From Marinomonas spartinae (GTDB lineage: Bacteria > Pseudomonadota > Gammaproteobacteria > Pseudomonadales > Marinomonadaceae), in the NCBI RefSeq assembly GCF_016461715.1, contig NZ_JAEMUI010000014.1, positions 1-64,000 of the forward strand: a DNA stretch of 64,000 nt. Reading direction: 5' to 3'. How positions within the stretch are numbered: the first letter of the stretch is position 1; the number at the start of each line of letters is the position of its first letter. Below are positions 9,566 through 18,649 of this stretch, in pieces. Below the pieces are notes generated by a model, which searched no databases, was not told the DNA's origin, and saw only the letters and a program-made list of their open reading frames with translations. Position numbers and translations under genes: made by a program.

Positions 9566-10813
9566 TTAGTGACTGGCCGCTGTGGCACCCATTTCATTCA
9601 CTTGACGAAACACATCGAAACGATCCATAGAAAATGGCGCAATTAACTCTGGCACTTTGCCGCCACTAGCCACGAGCTCGGCCATTGATTTCCCGCAAAT
9701 AGGGGTTGATTTGAATCCCCATGTCCCCCACCCGGCATCAAGGTAATAATTCTCAACGGGGCTTAAACCCATGATTGGACTGTAATCTGAGGTCATGTCT
9801 GTAATACCCGCCCATTGACGCATCAATTTCAAATTTGCCATAAACGGAAACATTTCCACCGCGCTTGCCATTAAGCTTTCTTTTAAATCAAGCGTCGAGC
9901 GTGTGTTATAAAGTGGATAAGGGTCAGATCCGCCGCCAAATACGATTTCACCTCGGCCTGTTTGCTGCACATAACAATGCAGTGCGGACGAACTCACCAA
10001 TGGATCAAGGAAAGGTTTAACTGGCTGAGTCACCATGGCTTGCAGCGGATAAGTGGTAATCGGCATTTTAATGCCCGCCATGGCCGCAACAATGGAGCTA
10101 TGACCCGCTACGGCTTGAACAATACAACCGCAAGTAACCGTCCCTCGGTTGGTTTTTACGCCTTTCGCCTTACCATTTTCGACAATAACATCCGTGACTT
10201 CCGTCAATTGATGAAGCTCGACGCCACGTTGCGTGGCTCCTTTGGCGTACCCCCAAGCCACAGCATCGTGCCGTGCTGTAGCCCCATCGATATGCCACAA
10301 GCCAGCTAGAATAGGCATGTCAGCCGGGTTCATATTTAAGGTTGGCACCAGTTCTTTAATTTGCTGAGGGTCAATAAGCTCAGTATTACCACCAAAGTGG
10401 GTATTCACTTCTGTACGCTGTCGAAATGAGCGAACCGTCGAATCCGTGTGGGCTAAAGTTAATTGGCCGCGAGAGGAATACATGATGTTAAAGTCGAACT
10501 CATTTGACAGCCCCTGAAACATATCAACGGACTCTTTATAAAACTTAACCCCTTCGGAGGTTAGGTAATTAGAACGAATAACCGCCGTATTTCGCGCTGT
10601 ATTGCCTCCTCCAAGATACCCTTTTTCTAAAATGGCAATATTAGTAATGCCATGGTACTTGGCAAGATAGTAAGCCGTTGCGACACCGTGCCCACCCCCA
10701 CCAATAATAACCACATCGTAATGCTGCTTGAGTTCAGTCGGTAATGGTAAGTCAGCATCATTTTCAAATGGATAGTCGTTTTTTAAACCGTATTTCAGTA
10801 ATGAAAAAGGCAT
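9566..10813 (-). CDS. mgdA: N-methylglutamate dehydrogenase, SoxB-like beta subunit (MgdA)
   Basis: This 415-residue flavoprotein is the catalytic DAO-family subunit. The FAD Rossmann motif IIGGGGHG is at 36-43 and GGGNTARNTAVIRSNY at 68-83. ARHDAVAWGYAKG at about 180-192 holds His182, equivalent to the histidine that covalently binds FMN in SoxB. DAGWGTWGFKSTP near 360-375 is the usual C-terminal FAD-contact motif. Amine oxidation would occur here, with electrons and the C1 group passed to MgdC. It is the first of the four mgd genes, 25 bp before mgdB and 44 bp after folD, all on one strand. Sarcosine oxidase beta is the alternative. Confidence 0.8.
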   Translation of the reverse strand: MPFSLLKYGLKNDYPFENDADLPLPTELKQHYDVVIIGGGGHGVATAYYLAKYHGITNIAILEKGYLGGGNTARNTAVIRSNYLTSEGVKFYKESVDMFQGLSNEFDFNIMYSSRGQLTLAHTDSTVRSFRQRTEVNTHFGGNTELIDPQQIKELVPTLNMNPADMPILAGLWHIDGATARHDAVAWGYAKGATQRGVELHQLTEVTDVIVENGKAKGVKTNRGTVTCGCIVQAVAGHSSIVAAMAGIKMPITTYPLQAMVTQPVKPFLDPLVSSSALHCYVQQTGRGEIVFGGGSDPYPLYNTRSTLDLKESLMASAVEMFPFMANLKLMRQWAGITDMTSDYSPIMGLSPVENYYLDAGWGTWGFKSTPICGKSMAELVASGGKVPELIAPFSMDRFDVFRQVNEMGATAASH

Positions 10814-10857
10814 TTAGCAGCTCCTTAGAAAATCTAAATGGGTATTCGACTTAACAC

Positions 10858-11718
10858 CTAGTTGAGTTGGTGTTGGGCAGCGGTTAACGTGTTCTGCATA
10901 AGGCAAGCAATGGTCATTGGACCAACGCCACCAGGAACAGGTGTTATTGCGGACACTTTTGAAAACACGTCGTGATAGTCGACATCCCCCACTAATTTTC
11001 TTTTACCATTCAATGAGATTTGATTGATACCAACATCGATGACAACGGCATTAGGCTTTAGCCAGTCTTCTTTAACCATCAGAGGTTGACCCACAGCCGC
11101 CACCACAATGTCTGCAGCACGGCAGATTTCTTCAATATGTTGCGTCCGAGAATGAACAATCGTCACGGTACAATGGGATTGCAAAAGCAAATTGGCAATC
11201 GGCTTCCCGACTATATTGGAACGACCAATCACCACAGCGTGCTTACCCGATAAATCATCAATATGTCGTTTCAGCATGATCATGCAACCCAGTGGTGTAC
11301 ATGGCACAAGGACTTGCTGACCAGTTACTAGCTTGCCAACATTCTCAGGGTGAAAACCATCAACGTCTTTTTCCGGTGAAATGGCTTCGATTACTCGGCT
11401 TTCAGACAAGTGTGCTGGTAAAGGAAGTTGCACCAAGATGCCATGGACAGAGTCATCTCGATTCAACTGATCAATTAATTCATCCAACTGTTGTTGAGTT
11501 GTTTCTGCTGGCAAATAATGTGCGATGGATTGCAGCCCAGCCTGCTCTGTACGTTTGATTTTATTGCGCACATACACAGCGCTTGCCGGATCGTCGCCCA
11601 CTAAAACAACGGCTAATCCAGGCGTTACCTTATGTTTTAGTTTAAAAGCAGAGACTTCTTGCGCCACGTGTTGGACGATTTCATCTGCAAGCGCTTTGCC
11701 ATCAATCATAACTGTCAT
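10858..11718 (-). CDS. folD: Bifunctional methylene-THF dehydrogenase / methenyl-THF cyclohydrolase
   Basis: Converts 5,10-methylene-THF to 10-formyl-THF. The frame is open upstream to 11841, but the natural start is ATG at 11718 ([10 protein letters not shown]), which has a GGAG ribosome site and gives the usual length of 286 residues. Family motifs are the catalytic-Lys segment [21 protein letters not shown], the NADP-binding GRSNIVGKP and the C-terminal PGGVGPMT. It lies between purU (17-bp gap) and mgdA (44-bp gap), on the same strand. This fits a dedicated role in oxidising the C1 unit released from N-methylglutamate rather than general folate metabolism. Probably a second housekeeping folD exists elsewhere. 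Confidence 0.92.
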   Translation of the reverse strand: MTVMIDGKALADEIVQHVAQEVSAFKLKHKVTPGLAVVLVGDDPASAVYVRNKIKRTEQAGLQSIAHYLPAETTQQQLDELIDQLNRDDSVHGILVQLPLPAHLSESRVIEAISPEKDVDGFHPENVGKLVTGQQVLVPCTPLGCMIMLKRHIDDLSGKHAVVIGRSNIVGKPIANLLLQSHCTVTIVHSRTQHIEEICRAADIVVAAVGQPLMVKEDWLKPNAVVIDVGINQISLNGKRKLVGDVDYHDVFSKVSAITPVPGGVGPMTIACLMQNTLTAAQHQLN

Positions 11719-11734
11719 GGTGCTCTCCACTGGT

Positions 11735-12589
11735 CTACTTAAAGACAACCGTTTTATTACCGTACATAAACACACGGTGCTCAAGATGCATCCTAACCGC
11801 CGTCGCCAATGCCACGGTTTCTGTATCGCGACCCACAGCAACTAACCGTTCGGGTGAATAAGTGTGATCTACAGGCTGGACGGACTGCGCTATGATTGGC
11901 CCTTCATCCAGATCCGATGTGACGTAATGTGCCGTCGCACCAATGAGCTTAACGCCCCGCTGATGAGCCTGATGATATGGCTTAGCCCCTTTAAACCCTG
12001 GCAAAAAGGAATGATGGATATTGATGGCTCGGCCATGTAGCTTTTTACAAAGCGCGTCCGATAAGATCTGCATATAGCGAGCTAGAACCACTAGATCCGT
12101 TTTGGTTTCTGTGATGATGTCCAGCAAAGCGGCTTCTTGTTCCGTTTTATTCTCTTTATTAACGGGTAAATGAACGAAACGAATGCCTTCTCGCTCCACC
12201 ATCGGTCTTAGATCTTTATGATTTGACACCACGGCAGTGATGGTCATTGGCAATTCACCTTTGCGGTGACGGTAGAGCAGGTCATCCAGACAATGGTCAA
12301 ACTTACTGACCATAAGCAGCGCTTTTACGGGCTGCTCTTTATCTAAAATTTCCCAGTCCATATTGAAGCGGGCAACCTGTTCGTCAAAGCCATTTCGAAT
12401 TGACTCAATAGACTGAACATGGCCTTCTATTCGACACTCGGCGCGCATAAAAAAGCGACAACTCTCTTCGTCATCAAATTGATGCATTTCAGAGATATAG
12501 CAATCATGCTCGGCAAGATAAGAAGACACCGTCGCGACAATGCCACTGCTCGCATCACAAGAAGCCTTTAAAATAAAATCTTTAGACAT
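11735..12589 (-). CDS. purU: Formyltetrahydrofolate deformylase
   Basis: Hydrolyses 10-formyl-THF to formate and THF. The 284-residue protein has an N-terminal ACT domain (about 1-80; [27 protein letters not shown]) and a formyltransferase-fold hydrolase domain. The latter carries the active-site run [21 protein letters not shown] (Asn, His, and later Asp in [10 protein letters not shown]). It is the promoter-proximal gene of the purU-folD-mgdABCD run. Together with FolD it drains methylene-THF to formate while recycling THF, as in one-carbon catabolic operons. Its expression site faces an iclR gene. Confidence 0.92.
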   Translation of the reverse strand: MSKDFILKASCDASSGIVATVSSYLAEHDCYISEMHQFDDEESCRFFMRAECRIEGHVQSIESIRNGFDEQVARFNMDWEILDKEQPVKALLMVSKFDHCLDDLLYRHRKGELPMTITAVVSNHKDLRPMVEREGIRFVHLPVNKENKTEQEAALLDIITETKTDLVVLARYMQILSDALCKKLHGRAINIHHSFLPGFKGAKPYHQAHQRGVKLIGATAHYVTSDLDEGPIIAQSVQPVDHTYSPERLVAVGRDTETVALATAVRMHLEHRVFMYGNKTVVFK

Positions 12590-12778
12590 ACCGCCAAAAC
12601 CTCAAATATGAAAATTTTCTTTATATATGAATAAAAAAGCTTGATTTTTTCACTTTAAAAATCAGTTGTTTTCAAATATATTAAATTTAAATATTTTTGA
12701 AAGTAAAAAGCCTAAAAACTTTAAAAAAACCAAAAACTAATACTTATACAAAAAAATTAATCATATATGGAATAAAAT
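12590..12778. promoter_or_regulatory. AT-rich divergent control region purU / iclR
   Basis: 189 bases with very few G or C, holding oppositely directed promoters. GAAAATTTTC (12610-12619) is a perfect 10-bp palindrome close to purU, and TATATATG occurs near both ends (about 12622 and 12763). These are candidates for IclR binding, but no long palindrome stands out. No gene is present. Confidence 0.45.
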
Positions 12779-13534
12779 ATGACAAAAAACACTGACTACC
12801 ACGTTCCCGCGTTATCGAGAGGGCTACAAATAATTGAGATGTTTGACAAAGAAAAAAGGGTATTAAACACGCAAGATTTTGCTGACAATTTGGGAGTGAG
12901 TGCCTCCTCCACCTATCGCATTGTTCAAACTTTATTGGATATGGGGTATCTGAAGAAAGTCACTAGAAATGCTTACGAGCTAGGCCCCCAAATAGTGTCT
13001 CGCGGCTTTGCCTTTTTAGCGGGCAAAGACTTAGTTGATATCGCCGCCCCTCATCTAAATGAGCTAAGAGACAGAACGTCTATCTCCTGTCATCTAGGCA
13101 TACGCGACGGATTAGAAACGGTCTACATATACCGATCTCAAGCCTCTCAACGCTTATCCGTTAACATTCCTCTCGGTTCACGCTTGCCTTGCCATACTAA
13201 CGCTATGGGGAGAGTGCTCTTACAGCAACTCAGTGATATTGAACTCAATGCCATGTATCAAACCCAACAATTAGACACCTACCCTGGCCCCTACCCTCAA
13301 TCATTTCCTGAGTTAAAAGCGCTTTTGAAAAAAGAATGGCAACAAGGCTACTCAAGTAATCGCTCTGACAACGCCACCGCCATTGCCGTACCAATCACGA
13401 ATTATTTAGGCAAGATAGTCGCCGCCATTAATATATCGGGGGCAGACCAAGTCATGAATAACCAAGAACAATTTGAAGCCGCAAAAGAGGAGTTACTCAA
13501 TACGGCAAAAGCGATTTCACAGTTAACCCCCTAA
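12779..13534 (+). CDS. IclR-family transcriptional regulator
   Basis: The 251-residue protein has an N-terminal IclR winged helix (about 10-70; LSRGLQIIEMFD, TQDFADNLGVSASSTYRIVQTLLDMGYL). The C-terminal effector-binding domain (about 85-245) contains SVNIPLGSRLPCHTNAMGRVLL and NATAIAVPI, as in aromatic- and amine-responsive IclR proteins. It is transcribed away from purU-folD-mgdABCD and towards the minus-strand aldehyde dehydrogenase. The likely targets are the purU-mgd operon and itself. Effector unknown; a methylated amine or N-methylglutamate would fit. No clear terminator separates it from the convergent gene. Confidence 0.85.
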   Translation: MTKNTDYHVPALSRGLQIIEMFDKEKRVLNTQDFADNLGVSASSTYRIVQTLLDMGYLKKVTRNAYELGPQIVSRGFAFLAGKDLVDIAAPHLNELRDRTSISCHLGIRDGLETVYIYRSQASQRLSVNIPLGSRLPCHTNAMGRVLLQQLSDIELNAMYQTQQLDTYPGPYPQSFPELKALLKKEWQQGYSSNRSDNATAIAVPITNYLGKIVAAINISGADQVMNNQEQFEAAKEELLNTAKAISQLTP

Positions 13535-13667
13535 AAAAGGACATCACTAACACATTCAAGATAAGATCTTAGACGCATTCTTTTCAGTCTATTTCTCGGT
13601 ATGAAGCAATCACTTCATTTGAAAAAGGCGATGTCTGAGTTTGCTTAAAGACACAGATAGCAAATAT

Positions 13668-15161
13668 TTACCGCATTACAAAGGGATTCCCCATAGGTTC
13701 ACTTGAGGTGCTGATCCAAGTGGTGCGGACTCTTATGTAATCTTGAATCGCCTGAATGCCCGCTTCACGCCCATAACCGGATTGATTAACACCACCAAAA
13801 GGGGCTATAGGAGACACCGCTCGATAGGTATTAACCCAGCATATGCCAGACTGAATTTGCTGAGAAACACGCATAGCACGAGCTAAATTTTCAGTAAAGA
13901 CACCGGATCCAAGACCAAACTCAGAGTCATTCGCTAATGCAATGGCCTCTTCTTCCGTGTCAAAGCATGCTATGGATAAAACCGGGCCAAACAGCTCAAC
14001 ATGCAAGGTTTCAATATCGTTCGTCGGACACTCAACAATCGTTGGAGCAAAGTAATATGCAGACCCTAAGTCTGTTAAGCGTGTTCCTCCTGTTAGAATT
14101 TTGCCGCCTTGCTTTTTGGCTTTTTCTAACACTCGCTCAATGCCATCAATTTGCGCTAATGTACATAAGGGGCCGATATGACTTGTCGCATCCAATGGAT
14201 TCCCCACCACAATAGCCGCGGTTTTTTCTAACAATCGAGCTAAAATTTTGGGGTAAATAGCTCGCTGCACATAGACTCGCGACCCCGCAACACAGGACTG
14301 ACCCGAAGCGCCAAAATTACCTGCGATAATGCCGTTCGCCGCACTTTCAATATTGGCATCATCAAAAACTAAAATTGGTGATTTCCCTCCCAACTCAAGT
14401 GAAGTCACGGCGAAGTTATTAGCAGTATTTCTGACCACATGTTTTGCCGTCTCAGGACCACCAGTAAAGGCGAGACGATCAATGTCTGGATGAGAGGTCA
14501 GTGGAATCGCGCAACCTTCAGCATCACCCGTAATAACAGAGACAACACCACTTGGAAATCCAGCTTTCTCGATCAATTTGGCAAACTCTAAAATGGCAAT
14601 TGGCGCCATTTCAGAAGCCTTGATCACCACGGTACAACCCGCCGCTAAAGCGGGAGCAAGCTTGGTGGCGGTTAAAAACATTTGCGCATTCCAAGGCACA
14701 ACGGCCGCCACGACACCAATCGGTTCAGGCTTGGTAAACACATGCATATCAGGTTTATCGATAGGTAAGGTGTGACCTTCTATTTTGTCCGCTAAACCTG
14801 CGTAATAACGATAATAACTGGCTACGTACTTCGCCTGGCTTTTGGTTTCCGCTGCCAATTTACCGCTATCCGTCGTTTCTATTTCACCTAACACTTCCGA
14901 ATGCTGCTCTAACAAATCGGCCAATTTATGCAGTAAAGCCCCCCGCTGTGTTGGATTTAATCCCCCCCACTCCTTCTTAGCAAGAGTTTGACGAGCGGCT
15001 TTAACGGCGCGATCAACATCTTCCACTTCTGCCATAGCAAAGGTTGCCCAGGGTTCACCAGTCGCTGGATTGGTTGTTGTCATAGAGCGAGCCTTTGCAC
15101 CATCGACCCAGTCACCATCAATGAGCAACTTATAATGCGGTAACTTGTTATTAGACATCAT
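13668..15161 (-). CDS. Aldehyde dehydrogenase of the N-methylpyridinium-type operon (TrgC-like)
   Basis: The 497-residue NAD(P)-dependent aldehyde dehydrogenase has both catalytic residues: Glu256 in TSLELGGKSP and Cys290 in ASGQSCVAGSR. The cofactor loop VVPWNAQ (154-160) and FTGGPETAK (232-240) are present. The first ATG has GGAG 7 bases upstream. It is the last gene of a five-gene operon, 11 bp after the luciferase-like monooxygenase. In the trigonelline pathway the ring-opening oxygenase is followed by an aldehyde dehydrogenase (TrgC) acting on an N-methylformamido-methylene succinate semialdehyde. That role is inferred here from gene company. Betaine-aldehyde or succinate-semialdehyde dehydrogenase are alternatives from sequence alone. 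Confidence 0.75.
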   Translation of the reverse strand: MMSNNKLPHYKLLIDGDWVDGAKARSMTTTNPATGEPWATFAMAEVEDVDRAVKAARQTLAKKEWGGLNPTQRGALLHKLADLLEQHSEVLGEIETTDSGKLAAETKSQAKYVASYYRYYAGLADKIEGHTLPIDKPDMHVFTKPEPIGVVAAVVPWNAQMFLTATKLAPALAAGCTVVIKASEMAPIAILEFAKLIEKAGFPSGVVSVITGDAEGCAIPLTSHPDIDRLAFTGGPETAKHVVRNTANNFAVTSLELGGKSPILVFDDANIESAANGIIAGNFGASGQSCVAGSRVYVQRAIYPKILARLLEKTAAIVVGNPLDATSHIGPLCTLAQIDGIERVLEKAKKQGGKILTGGTRLTDLGSAYYFAPTIVECPTNDIETLHVELFGPVLSIACFDTEEEAIALANDSEFGLGSGVFTENLARAMRVSQQIQSGICWVNTYRAVSPIAPFGGVNQSGYGREAGIQAIQDYIRVRTTWISTSSEPMGNPFVMR

Positions 15162-15172
15162 GGGGTAACTCC

Positions 15173-16207
15173 TTAATTAAAAGCGGGCATGACTTCATCA
15201 ATAAAGCGGCGTAGAGACGTTTCTTTCTCTTCACGACTCATACCAGAATCAGACCAATAGGCAAACTCATCATAACCAAGCGCTTCATAGTGCTTAAGGC
15301 GTTCAATGATCTGTTTTGATGTGCCTATCATAAGATCGTTTTTAATCGCTTCTTTTTTGTAGAACGGATGATTATCAATTTCTTCTTGAGTAAGAGGTTG
15401 GATTAAACCTTGACTGATTGGGCGTTCATTCTTAAACCAGGCACCAAAATAACAATAAAATTCATGTAACTTACTCGCCGCTTTGTCTGCCTCTATATCA
15501 TCCTTTGCGACAAAAGCATGCTGCAAAATCATGATTTTAGTACGGCGGTCAAACTTAGCGCAGGCTTCATTGTACTTTTTAATGAGCCCTTCGACTTCTT
15601 CTAAACCTTGCCATAAAGGCGTAACTTGCACATTACAATCGTGACTAATGGCAAACTCATGACTATTAATATCCCGTGCGGCAATCCAGATTGGCGGACC
15701 ATCTTCTGTTAGAGGTTTAGGTGATGACGTCGTTTTAGGAAAATTATAATGTTTGCTTTCTTGAGTATGATCTCCCTTCCATAGACCTTTAATAGCGGGC
15801 ACCATTTCTCTTAAGCACTCACCAGCACTCCAAGCATCCATTCCGCCAGGAACCATACGCTCATATTCAAAAGCATAAGCGCCACGGGCAATGCCCAACT
15901 CCAGACGCCCCTTGGTGATGATGTCTGTCATCGCCGCTTCGCCAGCCAACTTTATGGGATGCCAGTATGGGGCAACAACCGTCCCCGTCCCCAAGCGTAC
16001 ATGCTGAGTTTGATGGGAGAGATCAATTAAATTCAAAAAGGGATTAGGTGCGATGGTAAAGTCCATACCATGATGCTCTCCTGTCCAAACCGTTGTCATC
16101 CCCCCTTCGTCAGCCATTTTACAAAGTGACATAAACTCATCGTAAAGGTCTTTTTGACGTTGCTGTTCATCTACTCTTTCCATATGGGCAAAAAGTGAAA
16201 ATTTCAT
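15173..16207 (-). CDS. Luciferase-like flavin monooxygenase, probable N-heterocycle ring-opening oxygenase (TrgA-like)
   Basis: The 344-residue protein is a class C flavin monooxygenase (bacterial luciferase TIM barrel). The N-terminal strand KFSLFAHMER, VWTGEHHGMDFTIAPNPF (about 42-59), LGTGTVVAPYWHPIKLAGE (about 73-91) and RLELGIARGAYAFEY (about 100-114) are the substrate and FMN-binding runs of this group. It needs reduced flavin from a partner; the flavin reductase gene overlaps it by 4 bp (ATGA). With that partner, an aldehyde dehydrogenase, a DUF1185 protein and a hydrolase it reproduces the set I know from trigonelline degradation, where the oxygenase opens an N-methylated pyridine ring. 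A Rut-type pyrimidine oxygenase role is less likely because rutB, rutC and rutG are absent. Confidence 0.72.
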   Translation of the reverse strand: MKFSLFAHMERVDEQQRQKDLYDEFMSLCKMADEGGMTTVWTGEHHGMDFTIAPNPFLNLIDLSHQTQHVRLGTGTVVAPYWHPIKLAGEAAMTDIITKGRLELGIARGAYAFEYERMVPGGMDAWSAGECLREMVPAIKGLWKGDHTQESKHYNFPKTTSSPKPLTEDGPPIWIAARDINSHEFAISHDCNVQVTPLWQGLEEVEGLIKKYNEACAKFDRRTKIMILQHAFVAKDDIEADKAASKLHEFYCYFGAWFKNERPISQGLIQPLTQEEIDNHPFYKKEAIKNDLMIGTSKQIIERLKHYEALGYDEFAYWSDSGMSREEKETSLRRFIDEVMPAFN

Positions 16208-17112
16208 CGCACATCTCCTTCCAATTCATTACCGACATATAAACGGAAAACACCATTACTCTTTTCATGAACAAATCGAGTGACCATAGACGTTATATCT
16301 GAAGAGGCAAACACCACACCAGACAGCTCATCTATTGCAACGTACTCATAGCCTTCGATTTCTTTCTCTGTCGCACTCTCTGCACGATAAAACGCGACAA
16401 AGTTTCCAGCGGTAGACCTTTCATAAACAGAAAACACCTGCCCAACTTCCGCTTCTATACCTAAAGAAACAAGCATATTCTTTAGAGTTTGTAGAGAAGA
16501 GATATCTGTCTGCATTTTTCCTTGTGGTAAGCTGAAACCTTTGTCAGTTTTTTTCAACAACAGCTTGCCATTACATTCCACTAAAGCGCCAACTTGCGCA
16601 TATTGTTCGTAAGCGATTTCTTCCGCTTTATGCTCCATGCCTAAACTAAAATAACCACCTTTAGCGTAACCGAGTCCAAACTTTTCATTGCTTGAAAAGT
16701 ACTCAACTTTTCCCATCAACAATAAATGATCGCCCGCCTCAACTTTTTGGAAAGAGGAGCACGAAAAATGTGCTACCGCCCCCGCAATAAGAGGCGTCCC
16801 AAACTCGTCCGCGTGCCATTCCACCTCAGCAAAACGGTCGCCTTTGGAGCCCGCAAATGTATTTGATGCATGCTGCTGATCCTCGGCAAGAACACTAACG
16901 GCAAAATGATCACAAGATTCAAAGATCTCATAACTCGACAAACGCATCGCTGGGCAAACCAGTAATAAAGGTGGCTCCATTGATACCGATGTAAACGAGT
17001 TCGCCGTAAAACCAACTTTTTCTCCTGTTTTACTCACTGCGGTAACAACGGTGACGCCAGTCATAAAGGAACCAAACGCATTGCGTAGTTCGCGTACGTC
17101 AAAATCACTCAT
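16204..17112 (-). CDS. Flavin reductase with C-terminal degenerate Nudix-like domain (TrgB-like)
   Basis: ATG at 17112 (MSDFDVREL) has AGAGGAG upstream and gives 302 residues; the longer frame to 17157 overlaps the hydrolase too far. Residues 1-155 are a HpaC/RutF-type flavin reductase domain (RNAFGSFMTGVTVVTA, GFTANSFTSVSMEPPLLLVC, HFAVSVLAEDQ). Residues about 170-270 resemble a Nudix fold: VGALVECNGKLLLKK, then GFSLPQGKM where a Nudix box would start. The box itself lacks the REUXEE residues, so it is probably not a hydrolase. It would supply reduced FMN to the monooxygenase encoded next. It overlaps the preceding hydrolase gene by 8 bp. Confidence 0.78.
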   Translation of the reverse strand: MSDFDVRELRNAFGSFMTGVTVVTAVSKTGEKVGFTANSFTSVSMEPPLLLVCPAMRLSSYEIFESCDHFAVSVLAEDQQHASNTFAGSKGDRFAEVEWHADEFGTPLIAGAVAHFSCSSFQKVEAGDHLLLMGKVEYFSSNEKFGLGYAKGGYFSLGMEHKAEEIAYEQYAQVGALVECNGKLLLKKTDKGFSLPQGKMQTDISSLQTLKNMLVSLGIEAEVGQVFSVYERSTAGNFVAFYRAESATEKEIEGYEYVAIDELSGVVFASSDITSMVTRFVHEKSNGVFRLYVGNELEGDVR

Positions 17113-17938
17113 AAGACATCTCCTCTGATTGACTAAAGCAGCGAGAGGCAAAATCAATCATGATAGGGTTTATTTCATTTGAATGGGTCAATGGTGCCAT
17201 ATGTTTAGCATTTTCAATGATATATGACTGACCTTGTGGGCAGATGGTTGCCATACTCTCAGACATCGAAGGCTGAGAGTTGGGATCATTACGACTCGTA
17301 ATGAATATGGCAGGCACTCCAAGGGCCTTTAGATCACTTTCGGCTGGGCCATCATTTAAACAAAAAACTTCATAGGCTTGTCGATAACCATCTAACGGTG
17401 CTTGGCTTAACCACTGACAACACAAGTCCGCGTAAAGAGCATCATCACCTTGTACTGGATAATCAAACCAACGAGTTACTGGGGCTGTCACATTTTGGGG
17501 GTTAATGTCATTTTTAATTTGCTGAACTCTTGCCAAAACAGCTTTTTTAGCCTCTACAGACCGGCGATAAACAGAGTTGAGCGCTATCACTCCAGAGCAA
17601 AGCTCTGAATAGCGAATAGCAAAGTTAAGCGCGATCATCGAGCCCATCGAATGACCAGCCATCACAACAGATGACTTCAACTCTGTTTTTATCCAGCGAG
17701 CAATCACATCTGTGTATTTGGAAATATCAGTACATTCTTTCATCAGACGACTCTCGCCATGACCAGGCATATCAACAGCATAGACGGTATAATTTTTAGA
17801 CAAGGCTTCGAATTGATTACCCCAAGCTTCTAATCTAAGCCCTACCCCATGAACTAGCACAAGAGAAGGCCCTTGCCCTAGTTTCACATAGGAAAGCCCC
17901 GTCGAAGATTTAAACCGCTGCAGGGTTGTCAATATCAT
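17105..17938 (-). CDS. Alpha/beta-fold hydrolase (TrgE-like)
   Basis: The 277-residue alpha/beta hydrolase has HGVGLRLEAWGNQ (oxyanion-hole region, 30-42), the nucleophile elbow GHSMGS (95-100) with Ser97, a probable acid in SRNDPN and a catalytic His near the end in NAKHMAPL. The ATG overlaps the upstream DUF1185 gene by 29 bp, but AGGAG sits 9 bases before it, so coupling is convincing. In the trigonelline pathway two hydrolases split an N-methylformamido-methylene succinate into succinate semialdehyde, methylamine, formate and CO2; this gene would be one of them. The substrate is inferred, not visible. RutD-like or meta-cleavage hydrolases share the fold. Confidence 0.72.
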   Translation of the reverse strand: MILTTLQRFKSSTGLSYVKLGQGPSLVLVHGVGLRLEAWGNQFEALSKNYTVYAVDMPGHGESRLMKECTDISKYTDVIARWIKTELKSSVVMAGHSMGSMIALNFAIRYSELCSGVIALNSVYRRSVEAKKAVLARVQQIKNDINPQNVTAPVTRWFDYPVQGDDALYADLCCQWLSQAPLDGYRQAYEVFCLNDGPAESDLKALGVPAIFITSRNDPNSQPSMSESMATICPQGQSYIIENAKHMAPLTHSNEINPIMIDFASRCFSQSEEMSYE

Positions 17939-18509
17939 GCCCTAGCTCCTTCAATTCCTGATAACGATCGCCAATACGGTGATGTGGTCGACCGCCCGTT
18001 GCGCCACCTAATACCACCACGACTTCATCAGCGTTTGGAGCATCATTAATATTGAATTGCAGTGTCAAATAGTGGGAGCGTCTACCGCCATCGTTCTTGT
18101 CCATCATAGGAACACAGATAGAAGCATTGGCAGTGCCGCGAGTATTGGTGAAAGATAGGAAGGATTTCGCTTCTACGGCTTCTCTATAGAAATTGCCAAA
18201 ATGTAAGGTATGAATCAGAGCAGAGGCATGCTCTATCTCTCCGTTCAAGCCAACAAGCGCGGCTTTACCGAAGGCTTCTATCTTGTCAGCGCCGCCTGCT
18301 AACGCGCAGATTCTATCGGTTAATAGCTTTCCGAGCTGCGGCCCGTATTCCAACACAATAGGCTTTAAATCTTCAACATACCTTCCTGCCCATGGGTTTT
18401 TCACAACAGCGGCAACAGCAAACATCCGTAGAGGCTTATCCGTTTCTTTATAGCCTTCGATCAATGTTTCTTCTTCAAAACTAACGATTTTGCGAATCTC
18501 TATAGTCAT
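17910..18509 (-). CDS. DUF1185 / 'amino acid synthesis' family protein (TrgD-like)
   Basis: The 199-residue protein has the PF06684-type pattern: IRKIVSFEEETLIEG at the start, VVKNPWAGRYVEDLKPI (about 35-51), LVGLNGEIEHASALIHTLHFG (about 85-105), FTNTRGTANASICVPMM (about 119-135) and VVLGGATGGRPHHRIGDRYQEL near the end. Despite the family name there is no evidence for a biosynthetic role. Family members occur with luciferase-like oxygenases, and I recall one as a pathway hydrolase in trigonelline breakdown. It is the first gene of the operon, 28 bases downstream (minus strand) of a 20-bp operator palindrome. Confidence 0.72.
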   Translation of the reverse strand: MTIEIRKIVSFEEETLIEGYKETDKPLRMFAVAAVVKNPWAGRYVEDLKPIVLEYGPQLGKLLTDRICALAGGADKIEAFGKAALVGLNGEIEHASALIHTLHFGNFYREAVEAKSFLSFTNTRGTANASICVPMMDKNDGGRRSHYLTLQFNINDAPNADEVVVVLGGATGGRPHHRIGDRYQELKELGHDIDNPAAV

Positions 18510-18537
18510 GTTGGCACCTAATATGGAAAATTATTTG

Positions 18538-18557
18538 TAATATGGTATACCATATTA
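18538..18557. promoter_or_regulatory. 20-bp operator TAATATGGTATACCATATTA, copy 1
   Basis: Perfect 20-bp palindrome between the divergent catabolic operon and the GntR/FCD gene. An identical 20-mer lies at 20276-20295 before the ABC transporter operon. The TGGTATACCA core is typical of FCD-type GntR operators. It is positioned to control both divergent promoters. Confidence 0.85.
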
Positions 18558-18649
18558 CATAATATTAAACATACAATCTTACGAGGTGCAACAATAAATA
18601 TGCTATGATCTCGAAGTAATTGATCGATACTTTATTAGAGGAAAACCGG

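Noticed and set aside
9962..10309. Plus-strand frame of 115 codons opposite mgdA
   Set aside because: Mirror frame of a highly conserved flavoprotein gene; no independent support.
5721..10813. Plain sarcosine oxidase soxBDAG annotation
   Set aside because: Fold and order fit, but the delta subunit variant, adjacent folD/purU and nearby gmaS-mgsABC make N-methylglutamate dehydrogenase the better reading. Kept as stated alternative.
13668..18509. Rut pyrimidine-degradation operon
   Set aside because: Monooxygenase, flavin reductase and hydrolase resemble rutA, rutF and rutD, but rutB, rutC, rutE and the uracil permease are absent, while DUF1185 and an aldehyde dehydrogenase are present.
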